Origin: an uncultured Granulicatella sp. | GTDB taxonomy: Bacteria > Bacillota > Bacilli > Lactobacillales > Aerococcaceae | Direction of reading: 5' to 3' | DNA: 6,366 bases | Assembly (NCBI GenBank): GCA_937891475.1 | Contig: CALATC010000156.1 | Span: forward strand, 1-6,366 | In this document: piece after piece, positions 1 through 5,912 of the stretch | How positions within the stretch are numbered: position 1 is the stretch's first letter | How the letters are laid out: each line of letters opens with the position of its first letter | Notes under the pieces: generated by a model | Database searches by the model: none | Told to the model about the DNA's origin: nothing | The model's input: only the letters and a program-made list of their open reading frames with translations | Translations under genes and position numbers: made by a program

Positions 1-425
1 GATAATTGATCTTGTTTCTTCTTACTTCTTTGAATTTCTTTAAAAAATTCTCTTGCAGATTTTCTTAAAGCACCTTTTTGAAAAATAACCCATTGTTCTG
101 CTAAATCACTCGTTGCTACAGACACTTGAATGACTTGCGTATTCATTTCACTAACGGTTCTCTCAATATATTCATCTGCAGTTTCATCTTCTGCTGTAAA
201 AATAACTTTCACTTGAGAAGATTCAAACGACTGAGTAATTCCTGGAACAAATTGTGCATCAAAAACAATCCACACTTCAACATGTTCAAATTTTCTAAAA
301 TTAGCGCAATGATGGATGAGTAAATCACGAGCACTTTCTAAATCACCTTGTTTTTTTAAACTCACTAATTCAGGCCAAGCTCCAATCATATTATATCCAT
401 CAATAATATATAATTGTTTCTTCAT
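1..425 (-). CDS. rae1: Rae1/YacP-type NYN-domain endoribonuclease, C-terminus cut by window edge
   Basis: The reading frame opens with ATG at 425-423 and stays open for 141 codons to the left edge, so the C-terminus is missing (B. subtilis YacP/Rae1 is about 170 residues). Visible features are an N-terminal DGYNMIGAW motif (residues 9-17) with the metal-binding Asp9 typical of NYN/PIN nucleases, VFDAQ at 54-58, an acidic TAEDETADEYIE stretch near 80, and a VATSDLAEQ segment near 105 followed by a basic helix. In B. subtilis, Rae1 enters the ribosomal A site and cleaves certain mRNAs during translation; the same role here is inferred from family and position. It lies 10 nt downstream of rlmB with an AGGTGA ribosome-binding site in the gap, so it is the last visible operon gene. 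Family call is firm; the exact target specificity is unknown. Confidence 0.9.
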   Translation of the reverse strand, partial: MKKQLYIIDGYNMIGAWPELVSLKKQGDLESARDLLIHHCANFRKFEHVEVWIVFDAQFVPGITQSFESSQVKVIFTAEDETADEYIERTVSEMNTQVIQVSVATSDLAEQWVIFQKGALRKSAREFFKEIQRSKKKQDQL

Positions 426-435
426 AAATCACCTA

Positions 436-1284
436 TTAATGACGAGAACGGAAAACTTCATACATCATTAAAGCACTTGCGACACTTGCATTTAAACTTT
501 GAACATGTCCTGTCATTGGAATCGTAATCATCTCATCTACGGCATCTTTAACAATACGAGATACTCCTTTTCCTTCATTACCCATGACAATCGCAATTGG
601 ACCTTTTGTATTCCATTGACGATAATCCGTCCCTTTCATATCTGTTCCAAACACCCAAACTCCACGTTCTTTTAATTGTTCAATCGTTTGAGTTAAATTC
701 GTCACACGAACAACGGGAACATGCTCGATAGCCCCTGTAGAAGCTTTTGCTACAGTAGAAGTTAAAGAAACACTTCTTCTCTTCGGAATAATAATACCGT
801 GAACTCCCGTAGCATCTGCAGTACGTAAAATACTTCCTAAATTATACGGATCTTCAATTCCATCTAAAATTAAAATAAATGGATCTTCATTTTTTCCTTG
901 AGCCTTTTCAAAAACATCCTCTAAAGTCGCATATTCGTAGGCTGCAATGGAAGCAACAACTCCTTGATGGACAACTTCTCCAACAAGATCTTGTAATTTA
1001 GCTTTCGGAACATTTTGAATTTGAATTCGATGTTCTTTTGCTAAATCAATAATAGGTGTAATTTCTTTTCCAGATAAAGCTTCTTGAACCCATAATTTAT
1101 TCACACGTTCTGGTTGTTGTAAAGCTTCTCTTACTGCATGACGTCCATATACAAAATCTGTGGACTCTTGTTCATTTGAAGAACTTTCCGGTGTATATTT
1201 TGGACGAGGTGCTTTAGCCTCTTTTTTGAAGCCCTTTGGTTGACTTCCTTTTTTTCGATTCGAATTTTTTTCTTGTCTAGCCAT
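436..1284 (-). CDS. rlmB: 23S rRNA 2'-O-ribose methyltransferase, TrmH/SpoU family (RlmB)
   Basis: Encodes 282 residues from the ATG at 1284, chosen because GGAGG precedes it with a 6-nt spacer; an upstream in-frame ATG at 1317 lies deep inside mrnC and would add 11 unlikely residues. Residues 1-43 are a basic, low-complexity tail rich in Lys, Ser and Pro. A substrate-binding domain starts at FVYGRHAVREAL (44-55). The SpoU catalytic domain carries the three family motifs: LDGIEDPYNLGSILRTADA (motif 1), IVMGNEGKGVS (motif 2) and IPMTGHVQSLNASVASALM (motif 3), which form the knotted SAM-binding site. E. coli RlmB makes Gm2251 in the 23S rRNA P-loop; that target is inferred here. The start overlaps the mrnC stop by 8 nt, indicating translational coupling. 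Some databases label this gene trmH or yacO. Confidence 0.93.
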   Translation of the reverse strand: MARQEKNSNRKKGSQPKGFKKEAKAPRPKYTPESSSNEQESTDFVYGRHAVREALQQPERVNKLWVQEALSGKEITPIIDLAKEHRIQIQNVPKAKLQDLVGEVVHQGVVASIAAYEYATLEDVFEKAQGKNEDPFILILDGIEDPYNLGSILRTADATGVHGIIIPKRRSVSLTSTVAKASTGAIEHVPVVRVTNLTQTIEQLKERGVWVFGTDMKGTDYRQWNTKGPIAIVMGNEGKGVSRIVKDAVDEMITIPMTGHVQSLNASVASALMMYEVFRSRH

Positions 1285-1699
1285 GTTTTTCCTCCACTTG
1301 TTGAATACACCATGCAATCACTTCATCTAATCGCTCTTTTTGTCCACTTAAATATAAATAGCCAATCATTGCTTCAAATCCTGTAGACATACGATACGTA
1401 ATGACATCCGCATTTTTTGCCTTAGTATGACTCTTCGCATTTCTTCCACGTTTGAAGTATTCTAATTCTTCTTCTGTTAAAAATGACTCGCTATCCAACA
1501 TTTGTTGAATTAAATTCGCTTGAGCCTTGGCAGAAACATAACGAGTAGCTTCACGATGCAAAACATTTGGTTTCGTCTTCCCAGTTCTTAACACATGTTG
1601 ACGAATATATAATTCATAAATGCCATCACCCATATAAGCTAATGTTAATCCATTTAATAAATGCCAATCTTTAATGATTTCCATTATACTCTTCTCCAT
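1277..1699 (-). CDS. mrnC: Mini-ribonuclease III (23S rRNA maturation)
   Basis: Encodes 140 residues, a stand-alone RNase III catalytic domain without a double-stranded RNA-binding domain, the usual Mini-III layout. Family signatures are [19 protein letters not shown] (15-33, with catalytic Asp25 and Glu29), [38 protein letters not shown] and [16 protein letters not shown] near the C-terminus. In B. subtilis, Mini-III dimers trim the ends of 23S rRNA precursor. Two starts are plausible: ATG at 1699, preceded by AAGGA with a 5-nt spacer and overlapping cysS by 16 nt, or ATG at 1684, preceded by GGAG with a 9-nt spacer and sharing one base with the cysS stop (TAATG), giving 135 residues. The shorter form resembles streptococcal proteins in its distance to the LNG motif. 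The 3' end overlaps rlmB by 8 nt. Confidence 0.92.
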   Translation of the reverse strand: MEKSIMEIIKDWHLLNGLTLAYMGDGIYELYIRQHVLRTGKTKPNVLHREATRYVSAKAQANLIQQMLDSESFLTEEELEYFKRGRNAKSHTKAKNADVITYRMSTGFEAMIGYLYLSGQKERLDEVIAWCIQQVEEKHG

Positions 1700-3096
1700 C
1701 TTGTTCCTTGAGCAGTATCTTCTAACACAATTCCTTGAGCTTTCAATAATTCTCTAATTTCATCGCTTCGTGCAAAGTTTTTCGCTTTTCTTGCTTCTAA
1801 ACGTTCATCAATTAATGCTTGAATTTCATCATCTACTAACTCTTCTTGAACTTCTTTCATTCCAAAAATCGCAAATAATTGTTCAGCTTTTTGTAATAAT
1901 TTTTCTAAAATAACACGGGATACTGCTTCACGTTCTAAATAAACATTCCATTCTTTTACGAATTGATATAAAACAGTCATACCATTAGCAGCATTAAAAT
2001 CATCATCCATTTCTTCTTGGAATTTGCCTTCTAATGCTTCAAATCCAGCCCATACATCTTGGTCATCTTCTAATGACTCAACAGCCTGTTCTAAACGATA
2101 ACGTGTATTGCTAAAAGTTGTTTGGATTTTTGACACATTCGCTGTTGCTTCTTGTAATGAAGACTCGCTGAATTTTAACGGTCTACGATAGTGCGCACTT
2201 GCTAGGAAGAAACGTAAAATTTGAGGATCAATTTCTTTAATAATATCGTGAACTAATACGAAATTACCAAGAGATTTACTCATTTTTTCGCCATCTTCAC
2301 CCATTGTTACAAAGGCATTATGCATCCAATAACGAGCAAATGGATGTCCAGTTTTTGATTCACTTTGCGCAATTTCATTTTCATGGTGTGGGAATGCTAA
2401 GTCTTGTCCGCCACCGTGAATATCAATCGTATCTCCTAAATGTTTCGTAGCCATTACGGAACATTCAATATGCCAACCTGGACGACCTTTGCCCCAAGGA
2501 GAATCCCAACTAATTTCACCTGGTTTAGCACTTTTCCATAACGCAAAGTCTAATGGATTTCTCTTTTTAGCATCATCTGCACTTTCCGTTCTTTGGCTAG
2601 CTCCTACTTGTAAATCTTGAATACTTTGATCACTTAATTTTCCATAATCTTTGAACTTTTCAGTGATGAAATATACATCTCCACCAGATTCATATGCTGC
2701 TTCTTTTTCGACTAATTCCTTTACAAAGGCAATAATATCATCCATTGTATTCATAACGGTTGGATTTAAAGTTGCTTTTTTAACATTTAAAGCTGATGTA
2801 TCTTCATAGAAAGCTTCAATATATTTTTTAGAAACTTCTTCAGGTGTCATTCCTGTTTCATTCGCTGCTTTAATAATTTTATCATCCACATCTGTAAAAT
2901 TCGAAACATAGTTCACATCGTATCCACGATATTCAAAATAACGACGGATAGTATCAAATGCAACCGTACTTCTTGCATTTCCAATATGAATATAATTGTA
3001 AACCGTTGGTCCGCAAACATACATTTTTACCTTACCTGGTTCTAGTGGTTTAAATTCTTCTTTTTGACGTGTTAAAGTGTTATATACTTGAATCAT
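1684..3096 (-). CDS. cysS: Cysteinyl-tRNA synthetase
   Basis: Class I aminoacyl-tRNA synthetase of 470 residues that charges tRNA-Cys in the cytoplasm, matching the family length of about 460-470. It shows the HIGH-type motif HIGN (37-40), the zinc-ligand Cys28 in [10 protein letters not shown], a second zinc-ligand Cys in [14 protein letters not shown] near 210, [10 protein letters not shown] supplying the remaining His/Glu ligands, and the KMSKS loop in [11 protein letters not shown] near 267. The C-terminal part is the helical anticodon-binding region ending GTRWRRV. I chose the ATG at 3096 because GGAGG sits 5 nt upstream and [11 protein letters not shown] aligns with known N-termini; the in-frame ATG at 3153 would add 19 residues encoded within cysE. 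The gene start overlaps the cysE end by 17 nt, so the two are probably translated together. Confidence 0.97.
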   Translation of the reverse strand: MIQVYNTLTRQKEEFKPLEPGKVKMYVCGPTVYNYIHIGNARSTVAFDTIRRYFEYRGYDVNYVSNFTDVDDKIIKAANETGMTPEEVSKKYIEAFYEDTSALNVKKATLNPTVMNTMDDIIAFVKELVEKEAAYESGGDVYFITEKFKDYGKLSDQSIQDLQVGASQRTESADDAKKRNPLDFALWKSAKPGEISWDSPWGKGRPGWHIECSVMATKHLGDTIDIHGGGQDLAFPHHENEIAQSESKTGHPFARYWMHNAFVTMGEDGEKMSKSLGNFVLVHDIIKEIDPQILRFFLASAHYRRPLKFSESSLQEATANVSKIQTTFSNTRYRLEQAVESLEDDQDVWAGFEALEGKFQEEMDDDFNAANGMTVLYQFVKEWNVYLEREAVSRVILEKLLQKAEQLFAIFGMKEVQEELVDDEIQALIDERLEARKAKNFARSDEIRELLKAQGIVLEDTAQGTRWRRV

Positions 3097-3652
3097 AATT
3101 TCCTCCATATAATTCTGTGATTTCTTGTTCTTCTTTTGAATGAATTCGAACAACTTTAGCAGGCAATCCTACTGCTGTTGTATGAGCTGGAATATCTGAT
3201 AATACGACTGCTGCTGCACCAATTTTGGCACCTTCTCCAATCGTAACTGGTCCAATAACTTGAACATGAGCAGACAATAATACTCCATCTTCAATAGTTG
3301 GATGACGTTTCCCCGTTTGTTTCCCTGTTCCGCCTAATGTAACCCCATGGAACATTTTCACATCATCCCCAATAATCGCTGTTTCACCAATGACGATTCC
3401 CATTCCATGGTCAATGAAAAATCGACGACCAATTTGCGCTGCCGGGTGAATTTCAATTCCAGTAAAAAATCGACTAAATGTACTCAGCATGCGAGCAAGA
3501 AGTCTACATCGGCAAGTAGTGTGTAACCAATGTGCTAATCGATGCATAACTGTCGCATGATAGCCTGGATACGTTAAAACAATTTCTAAACTACTTCGTG
3601 CAGCTGGATCGTTCTTTTTATAGGTTTCCATATCCTCTTGAAAACGTCCCAT
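3080..3652 (-). CDS. cysE: Serine O-acetyltransferase
   Basis: Encodes 190 residues. The enzyme acetylates L-serine with acetyl-CoA to O-acetylserine, the committed step of cysteine synthesis. An N-terminal helical region (1-60) is followed by a left-handed beta-helix of hexapeptide repeats (about 66-170). Visible motifs are [11 protein letters not shown] (65-75), [13 protein letters not shown] with the catalytic His82 after Asp81, and [11 protein letters not shown]. Glu67 occupies the place of E. coli Asp143, as in B. subtilis CysE. The protein ends in isoleucine (YDSSI); in enterobacterial CysE a terminal Ile docks into the CysK active site, so complex formation is possible but only inferred. 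Start at 3652 has AAAGGAG about 9 nt upstream; a GAGGAG directly next to the ATG is too close to serve. First gene of the operon. Confidence 0.95.
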   Translation of the reverse strand: MGRFQEDMETYKKNDPAARSSLEIVLTYPGYHATVMHRLAHWLHTTCRCRLLARMLSTFSRFFTGIEIHPAAQIGRRFFIDHGMGIVIGETAIIGDDVKMFHGVTLGGTGKQTGKRHPTIEDGVLLSAHVQVIGPVTIGEGAKIGAAAVVLSDIPAHTTAVGLPAKVVRIHSKEEQEITELYGGNYDSSI

Positions 3653-3660
3653 CTCCTCAC

Positions 3661-3667
3661 TCTCCTT
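3661..3667 (-). promoter_or_regulatory. Ribosome-binding site of cysE
   Basis: AAAGGAG read on the minus strand, about 9 nt before the cysE ATG. It supports the start at 3652; no other in-frame ATG lies between it and that codon. Confidence 0.7.
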
Positions 3668-3685
3668 TACTTGTACTATTTTTTT

Positions 3686-3694
3686 ATTATAGCA
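3686..3694 (-). promoter_or_regulatory. Extended -10 promoter for the cysE-rae1 operon
   Basis: The minus strand reads TGCTATAAT, a perfect TATAAT -10 box with the extended TGn element one base upstream. No good -35 box is found at 16-18 nt spacing, which fits an extended -10 promoter. The inferred start of transcription near 3679 gives a leader of only about 27 nt before cysE, too short for a T-box or another cysteine-sensing riboswitch. Confidence 0.65.
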
Positions 3695-3734
3695 TATTTT
3701 CTACCGTTTTTTCGCTATCTCAAACTAGGAAACT

Positions 3735-3766
3735 AAAAAAAGACTTTTCAGCGAAGAAAAGTCTTT
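3735..3766 (-). terminator. Rho-independent terminator of uraA
   Basis: A perfect 11-bp inverted repeat (3739-3749 with 3756-3766, 6-nt loop) is followed on the minus strand by seven T residues (3735-3741). It sits about 100 nt after the uraA stop and before the cysE promoter, separating the two transcription units. Read on the plus strand it lacks a clean T-run, so it acts mainly on minus-strand transcripts. Confidence 0.88.
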
Positions 3767-3825
3767 CTACTCTCTCATAGACTAACGGTCAAACAAAATG
3801 ATTTTTTTATGTAACATGTATGAGA

Positions 3826-3842
3826 CTCGCTTTTTTAGCGAG
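3826..3842. repeat. Small inverted repeat in the uraA 3' untranslated region
   Basis: CTCGCT and AGCGAG are separated by five T residues, giving a 6-bp hairpin. No T-run follows on the minus strand, so it is not itself a terminator. It may stabilise the 3' end of the uraA mRNA; no function can be shown from the sequence. Confidence 0.4.
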
Positions 3843-3861
3843 CTATGCCGCATCACAGAAA

Positions 3862-5148
3862 TCAATTTCTGTTTTCTTTCGGTAAAACTAAGTTCAAAAT
3901 TACACCCGCTAATGCACATAATGCTGTACCTGATAATGTCACAGGACCTAATTCTAAAATCGCTCCACCTAATCCTAACACTAACATCGAACTCGCAATA
4001 ATCAAATTACGCACTTCTCTAAAATCTACTTGCTTTTCAATTAAAACTTTCAAACCATTACTTGCAATAACTCCATATAGTAAGATAGCCATACCTCCAA
4101 GCACTGCATTTGGAATAGTTGAAATTAACGCTGTAAACTTCCCAAGGAAACTCAACCCAATCGCAAATAATGCTGCATTACGAATCACTGAAACACTTGC
4201 AATTCTTGTCATCCCTACAACCCCAGTATTCTCACCATAAGTTGTGTTCGCAGGTCCACCCATAAACGCTGAAACTGCAGTCGCAACACCATCTCCAATT
4301 AATGTACGATGTAAGCCCGGTGTTTTCAAAAATTGTCTTCCACAAATCTGACTTAAAACTGTATGGTCTCCAATATGTTCTGCAATCGTCACAACAGCTA
4401 CTGGTAAAATTGCCCAAGTTTCAGGACCAAAATACCAGTGATATTCTTTGAAAAATCCATTTGTTGAAAATGGTAAATATAATTGAGGAATCGCAATCCA
4501 ATCTGCTTCTAATACTGGAGTAAAATCTACTAATCCAAACAGTACAGCTACAATATATCCTCCAATAATTCCGAATAAGAATGGAATAATTTTTAAAAAT
4601 CCTTTAGCTTTTGTATTAATAAATGCTGTAATCAAGAAAGTTACAATCGCTACTGTTATTTGTTGAACGGTACCATCTTTAATAAATCCTGCATTCGTAA
4701 CGGCTGAATTTGCTAACCCTAAACCAATTACCATAATCATTGGTCCAATAACAATCGGTGGTAATAAACGGTCAATCCATTTTGTTCCAATTAATTTAAC
4801 CGCTAATGCTACTACTACATAAACAAGACCGACAAGAACAACCCCTGACTGAGCTGCTGAAACATCGCCATTCATTTGCTTCATCGCAAATGCCATCGCT
4901 GAAATAAATGCAAACGAAGACCCTAAGTACACTGGCACTTTAAATTGAGTAGCTACCATGTAAATCAGAGTTCCTAAACCTGAAGCAAATAATGCTACAG
5001 AAACAGGCATTCCTAAAATTAATGGTACTAAAATCGTTGCCCCAAACATCGCAAACACATGTTGCAAGCTCAGTAACAATCCTTTGGCAAAAGGTGGATT
5101 TTGGTCCACATCGAGTAATAAATTGACTTTTGAAGTTTGTAACTCCAT
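3862..5148 (-). CDS. uraA: Uracil permease, NCS2 family (UraA/PyrP)
   Basis: Encodes 428 residues of an integral membrane uracil:proton symporter of the nucleobase-cation-symporter-2 family, which normally has 14 membrane segments; hydrophobic stretches run through the whole protein. Diagnostic sequences are the N-terminal LLLDVDQNPP and LSLQHVFAMFGATILVPLI, the AEHIGDH motif near 257 (its Glu matches E. coli UraA Glu241, a substrate-binding residue), and GGPANTTYGENTGV near 298-310, whose Glu matches UraA Glu290. Two adjacent ATG codons exist (5151 and 5148); the second has the better spacing from the AAAGAGG ribosome-binding site. It is preceded by a PyrR attenuator, confirming pyrimidine-controlled expression, and followed by its own terminator, so it is probably monocistronic. 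It is called pyrP in B. subtilis. Confidence 0.95.
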   Translation of the reverse strand: MELQTSKVNLLLDVDQNPPFAKGLLLSLQHVFAMFGATILVPLILGMPVSVALFASGLGTLIYMVATQFKVPVYLGSSFAFISAMAFAMKQMNGDVSAAQSGVVLVGLVYVVVALAVKLIGTKWIDRLLPPIVIGPMIMVIGLGLANSAVTNAGFIKDGTVQQITVAIVTFLITAFINTKAKGFLKIIPFLFGIIGGYIVAVLFGLVDFTPVLEADWIAIPQLYLPFSTNGFFKEYHWYFGPETWAILPVAVVTIAEHIGDHTVLSQICGRQFLKTPGLHRTLIGDGVATAVSAFMGGPANTTYGENTGVVGMTRIASVSVIRNAALFAIGLSFLGKFTALISTIPNAVLGGMAILLYGVIASNGLKVLIEKQVDFREVRNLIIASSMLVLGLGGAILELGPVTLSGTALCALAGVILNLVLPKENRN

Positions 5149-5181
5149 CATTCCCTCTTTTCCGGGCCTTTTTGTGCATAC

Positions 5182-5225
5182 AAAAAAGCAACCCTATTTA
5201 TTTTTGTTTGCAAAAGGGCTGCTTT
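5182..5225 (-). terminator. Attenuator terminator in the uraA leader
   Basis: On the minus strand AAAGCAGCCCT (5225-5215) pairs with AGGGTTGCTTT (5195-5185), an 11-bp stem with one G-U pair and a 19-nt loop, followed by TTTTTT (5187-5182). It lies between the uraA promoter and the coding region, the position expected for the conditional terminator of a PyrR attenuator. It should form when PyrR with UMP or UTP holds the upstream anti-antiterminator. Confidence 0.85.
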
Positions 5226-5251
5226 CATATAGAAGAATTCTCTCTATGCAT
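5225..5251 (-). CDS. Possible 8-residue leader peptide MHRENSSI in the uraA leader
   Basis: An ATG at 5251 is preceded by AGGAG (5264-5260) with an ideal 8-nt spacer, and the frame stops with TGA at 5227-5225, whose last base is also the first base of the terminator stem. A ribosome at this stop would cover the terminator 5' arm and could favour read-through. Against this, AGGAG also overlaps a predicted antiterminator helix, the peptide is tiny, and PyrR attenuators do not generally need a leader peptide. Chance occurrence is quite possible. Confidence 0.25.
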   Translation of the reverse strand: MHRENSSI

Positions 5252-5289
5252 AAAAAATTCTCCTAGAAATCTAAACTTGAACTATGATC

Positions 5290-5322
5290 GCCTTTTTCAC
5301 CTCACGGGATGAATTTAAAAGC
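5290..5322 (-). promoter_or_regulatory. PyrR-binding loop (anti-antiterminator)
   Basis: Read on the minus strand, GCTTTT pairs with AAAGGC, TTCA pairs with TGAA, and CC pairs with GG around the loop CGTGA, with an AAA internal loop on the 5' side and a bulged T. The core TCCCGTGAGG matches the conserved PyrR site of B. subtilis (UCC, loop ending GA, then GG) in both sequence and shape. PyrR bound to UMP/UTP would stabilise this hairpin and lead to termination before uraA. pyrR itself is outside the window. Confidence 0.85.
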
Positions 5323-5367
5323 CCTCGCTATGCGAAAGTATACTAAACTTTTCATGAAATAACAAGT

Positions 5368-5396
5368 ATTTTTTCGTTTATTTGAAAATTTGTCAA
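5368..5396 (-). promoter_or_regulatory. Promoter of uraA
   Basis: A perfect -35 box TTGACA (5396-5391) is followed after 17 nt by AAAAAT (5373-5368), a weak 4-of-6 match to the -10 consensus. The start of transcription would be near 5361, about 40 nt before the PyrR loop, giving a leader of about 210 nt. The -35 is convincing; the -10 assignment is less so. Confidence 0.55.
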
Positions 5397-5439
5397 ATTT
5401 TACACAACGAGCATATCTGTCTCTTAGGTTTAATATTCA

Positions 5440-5468
5440 TTGTATTTTGCTTAAAAATTAATTATAAT
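5440..5468 (+). promoter_or_regulatory. Candidate promoter for the small membrane protein gene
   Basis: TTGTAT (5440-5445) and a perfect TATAAT (5463-5468) are separated by 17 nt on the plus strand. Transcription would start near 5475 and leave a 5' leader of about 130 nt before the ATG at 5604. A nearer alternative is TACAAT at 5555-5560 with TTGTAA at 5530-5535 (19-nt spacer), which would leave a leader of about 37 nt. Sequence alone does not decide between them. Confidence 0.5.
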
Positions 5469-5473
5469 ACAAG

Positions 5474-5508
5474 CATAAAAAAAGCGATTTTTTGGCGACT
5501 CTTTTATG
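5474..5508 (+). repeat. Inverted repeat at the start of the small-gene leader
   Basis: CATAAAA (5474-5480) and TTTTATG (5502-5508) are perfect 7-nt inverted copies enclosing 21 nt. The enclosed A-run and T-run can pair in a competing hairpin. If transcription begins near 5475 this forms the very 5' end of the mRNA. The stems are almost entirely A-U, so stability is low. Confidence 0.3.
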
Positions 5509-5527
5509 TATAACTGTATAAGTTATA
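5509..5527. repeat. 19-bp palindrome, possible operator
   Basis: TATAACT and AGTTATA form a perfect 7-bp inverted repeat with a 5-nt GTATA spacer. It lies downstream of one candidate promoter and just upstream of the other for the plus-strand small gene, positions where a dimeric repressor or activator could bind. I cannot match it with confidence to a known regulator, and in AT-rich DNA a chance palindrome is possible. Confidence 0.4.
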
Positions 5528-5603
5528 TTTTGTAAACTATTCTAATCTAAGAAATACAATAGTAAGTGTTAAAGATAAAAATATTGAATTAGGGGATGAA
5601 TAT

Positions 5604-5765
5604 ATGAAAAAGAGAATATTAACGAGCTTGATAACCGTTTTAGGAATAGCCTTATTTTCTTTTCTAAAAAATTATATGAATGTATCATTAGTAATGAGCG
5701 CAGTAATCTCCTCTATTTTTATAATTTTAGGTGTATTCATGATTGAATTTCGTTATAACAAATAA
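5604..5765 (+). CDS. Small two-helix membrane protein of unknown function (53 aa)
   Basis: I do not recognise this protein. The frame runs from ATG at 5604 to TAA at 5763-5765 and has AGGGG as ribosome-binding site 8 nt upstream. It begins with basic MKKR, followed by a hydrophobic segment at about 5-21, a short polar turn KNYMN (22-26), a second hydrophobic segment at 27-47, and a tail EFRYNK. Positive charges at both ends predict a helical hairpin with both termini in the cytoplasm. It is the only plus-strand gene, lies between uraA and the CLC gene, and ends before a bidirectional terminator, so it is probably transcribed alone. ATA supplies half of its eight isoleucine codons, more than seems typical of its neighbours, which may indicate recent acquisition or weak selection. 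A type I toxin, a small stress protein or a degraded remnant are all possible. Confidence 0.6.
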   Translation: MKKRILTSLITVLGIALFSFLKNYMNVSLVMSAVISSIFIILGVFMIEFRYNK

Positions 5766-5856
5766 TTCTGAAAGATGGTGTATCTCAGCCATAAGTGAGA
5801 AAGTTATACAGTGAGCTTCTCTTGGCTCTTAAATCAAAAAAGTTATCATTAAATTT

Positions 5857-5876
5857 TACGCCACTTGGAGTGCGTA
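5857..5876. repeat. Small hairpin upstream of the bidirectional terminator
   Basis: TACG and CACT pair with AGTG and CGTA around a TGG loop, eight pairs with one bulged C. No T-run follows on either strand, so it is not a terminator. It lies in the 3' region of the small plus-strand gene and could stabilise its transcript. The rest of 5766-5856 shows no gene that I can support. Confidence 0.35.
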
Positions 5877-5877
5877 T

Positions 5878-5912
5878 AAAAAACAGGGACAAAATAATTG
5901 CCCCTGTTTTTT
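5878..5912. terminator. Bidirectional terminator between the small gene and the CLC gene
   Basis: AAAAAACAGGG (5878-5888) pairs perfectly with CCCTGTTTTTT (5902-5912), loop of 13 nt. Each strand ends in six T residues, so it can stop the plus-strand small gene and the minus-strand CLC gene, which converge here. The right arm shares two bases with the CLC stop codon (5911-5913). Confidence 0.88.

Larger units (their letters stand above)
5215..5325 (-). promoter_or_regulatory. Predicted antiterminator of the uraA leader
   Basis: AGGGCT at 5325-5320 is complementary to AGCCCT at 5220-5215, the 5' arm of the terminator. A second helix can form between AAATTC (5316-5311) and GAATTT (5260-5255), and CATAGA can pair with TCTATATG (one bulge) between them. 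Both 5' segments also belong to the PyrR-binding hairpin, so the two folds exclude each other. This is a fold read by eye and not an energy calculation. Confidence 0.55.

Noticed and set aside
126..323. Plus-strand frame of 65 codons over rae1
   Set aside because: It is antisense to a well-supported NYN-domain gene and shows no recognisable protein features.
1131..1313. Second minus-strand frame of 60 codons inside rlmB
   Set aside because: It is a frame-shifted shadow of the Lys-rich N-terminal part of RlmB.
1097..1317. Extended RlmB N-terminus from ATG 1317
   Set aside because: The extra 11 residues overlap mrnC and lack a good ribosome-binding site, whereas ATG 1284 has GGAGG at correct spacing.
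3855..3872. Inverted repeat ACAGAAAT-CA-ATTTCTGT at the uraA stop codon
   Set aside because: The 2-nt spacer gives a strained loop, no T-run follows, and a clear terminator exists about 90 nt further downstream, so it is probably a chance palindrome.
3598..4001. Plus-strand frames between cysE and uraA
   Set aside because: They cross the cysE promoter, the uraA terminator and the uraA 3' end, and have Ser/Leu/Phe-rich translations without motif or start signal.
3845..4240. 131-codon plus-strand frame antisense to uraA
   Set aside because: It mirrors the uraA coding sequence, has low-complexity composition and no convincing ribosome-binding site or promoter. The opposite frame encodes a clear uracil permease.
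4940..5191. 83-codon minus-strand frame over the uraA start and leader
   Set aside because: It is out of frame with uraA, starts inside the attenuator terminator and has no family resemblance.
5084..5312. Plus-strand frames of about 60 codons through the pyr leader
   Set aside because: They are read opposite to the attenuator RNA, lack a convincing ribosome-binding site and are explained by the RNA elements there.
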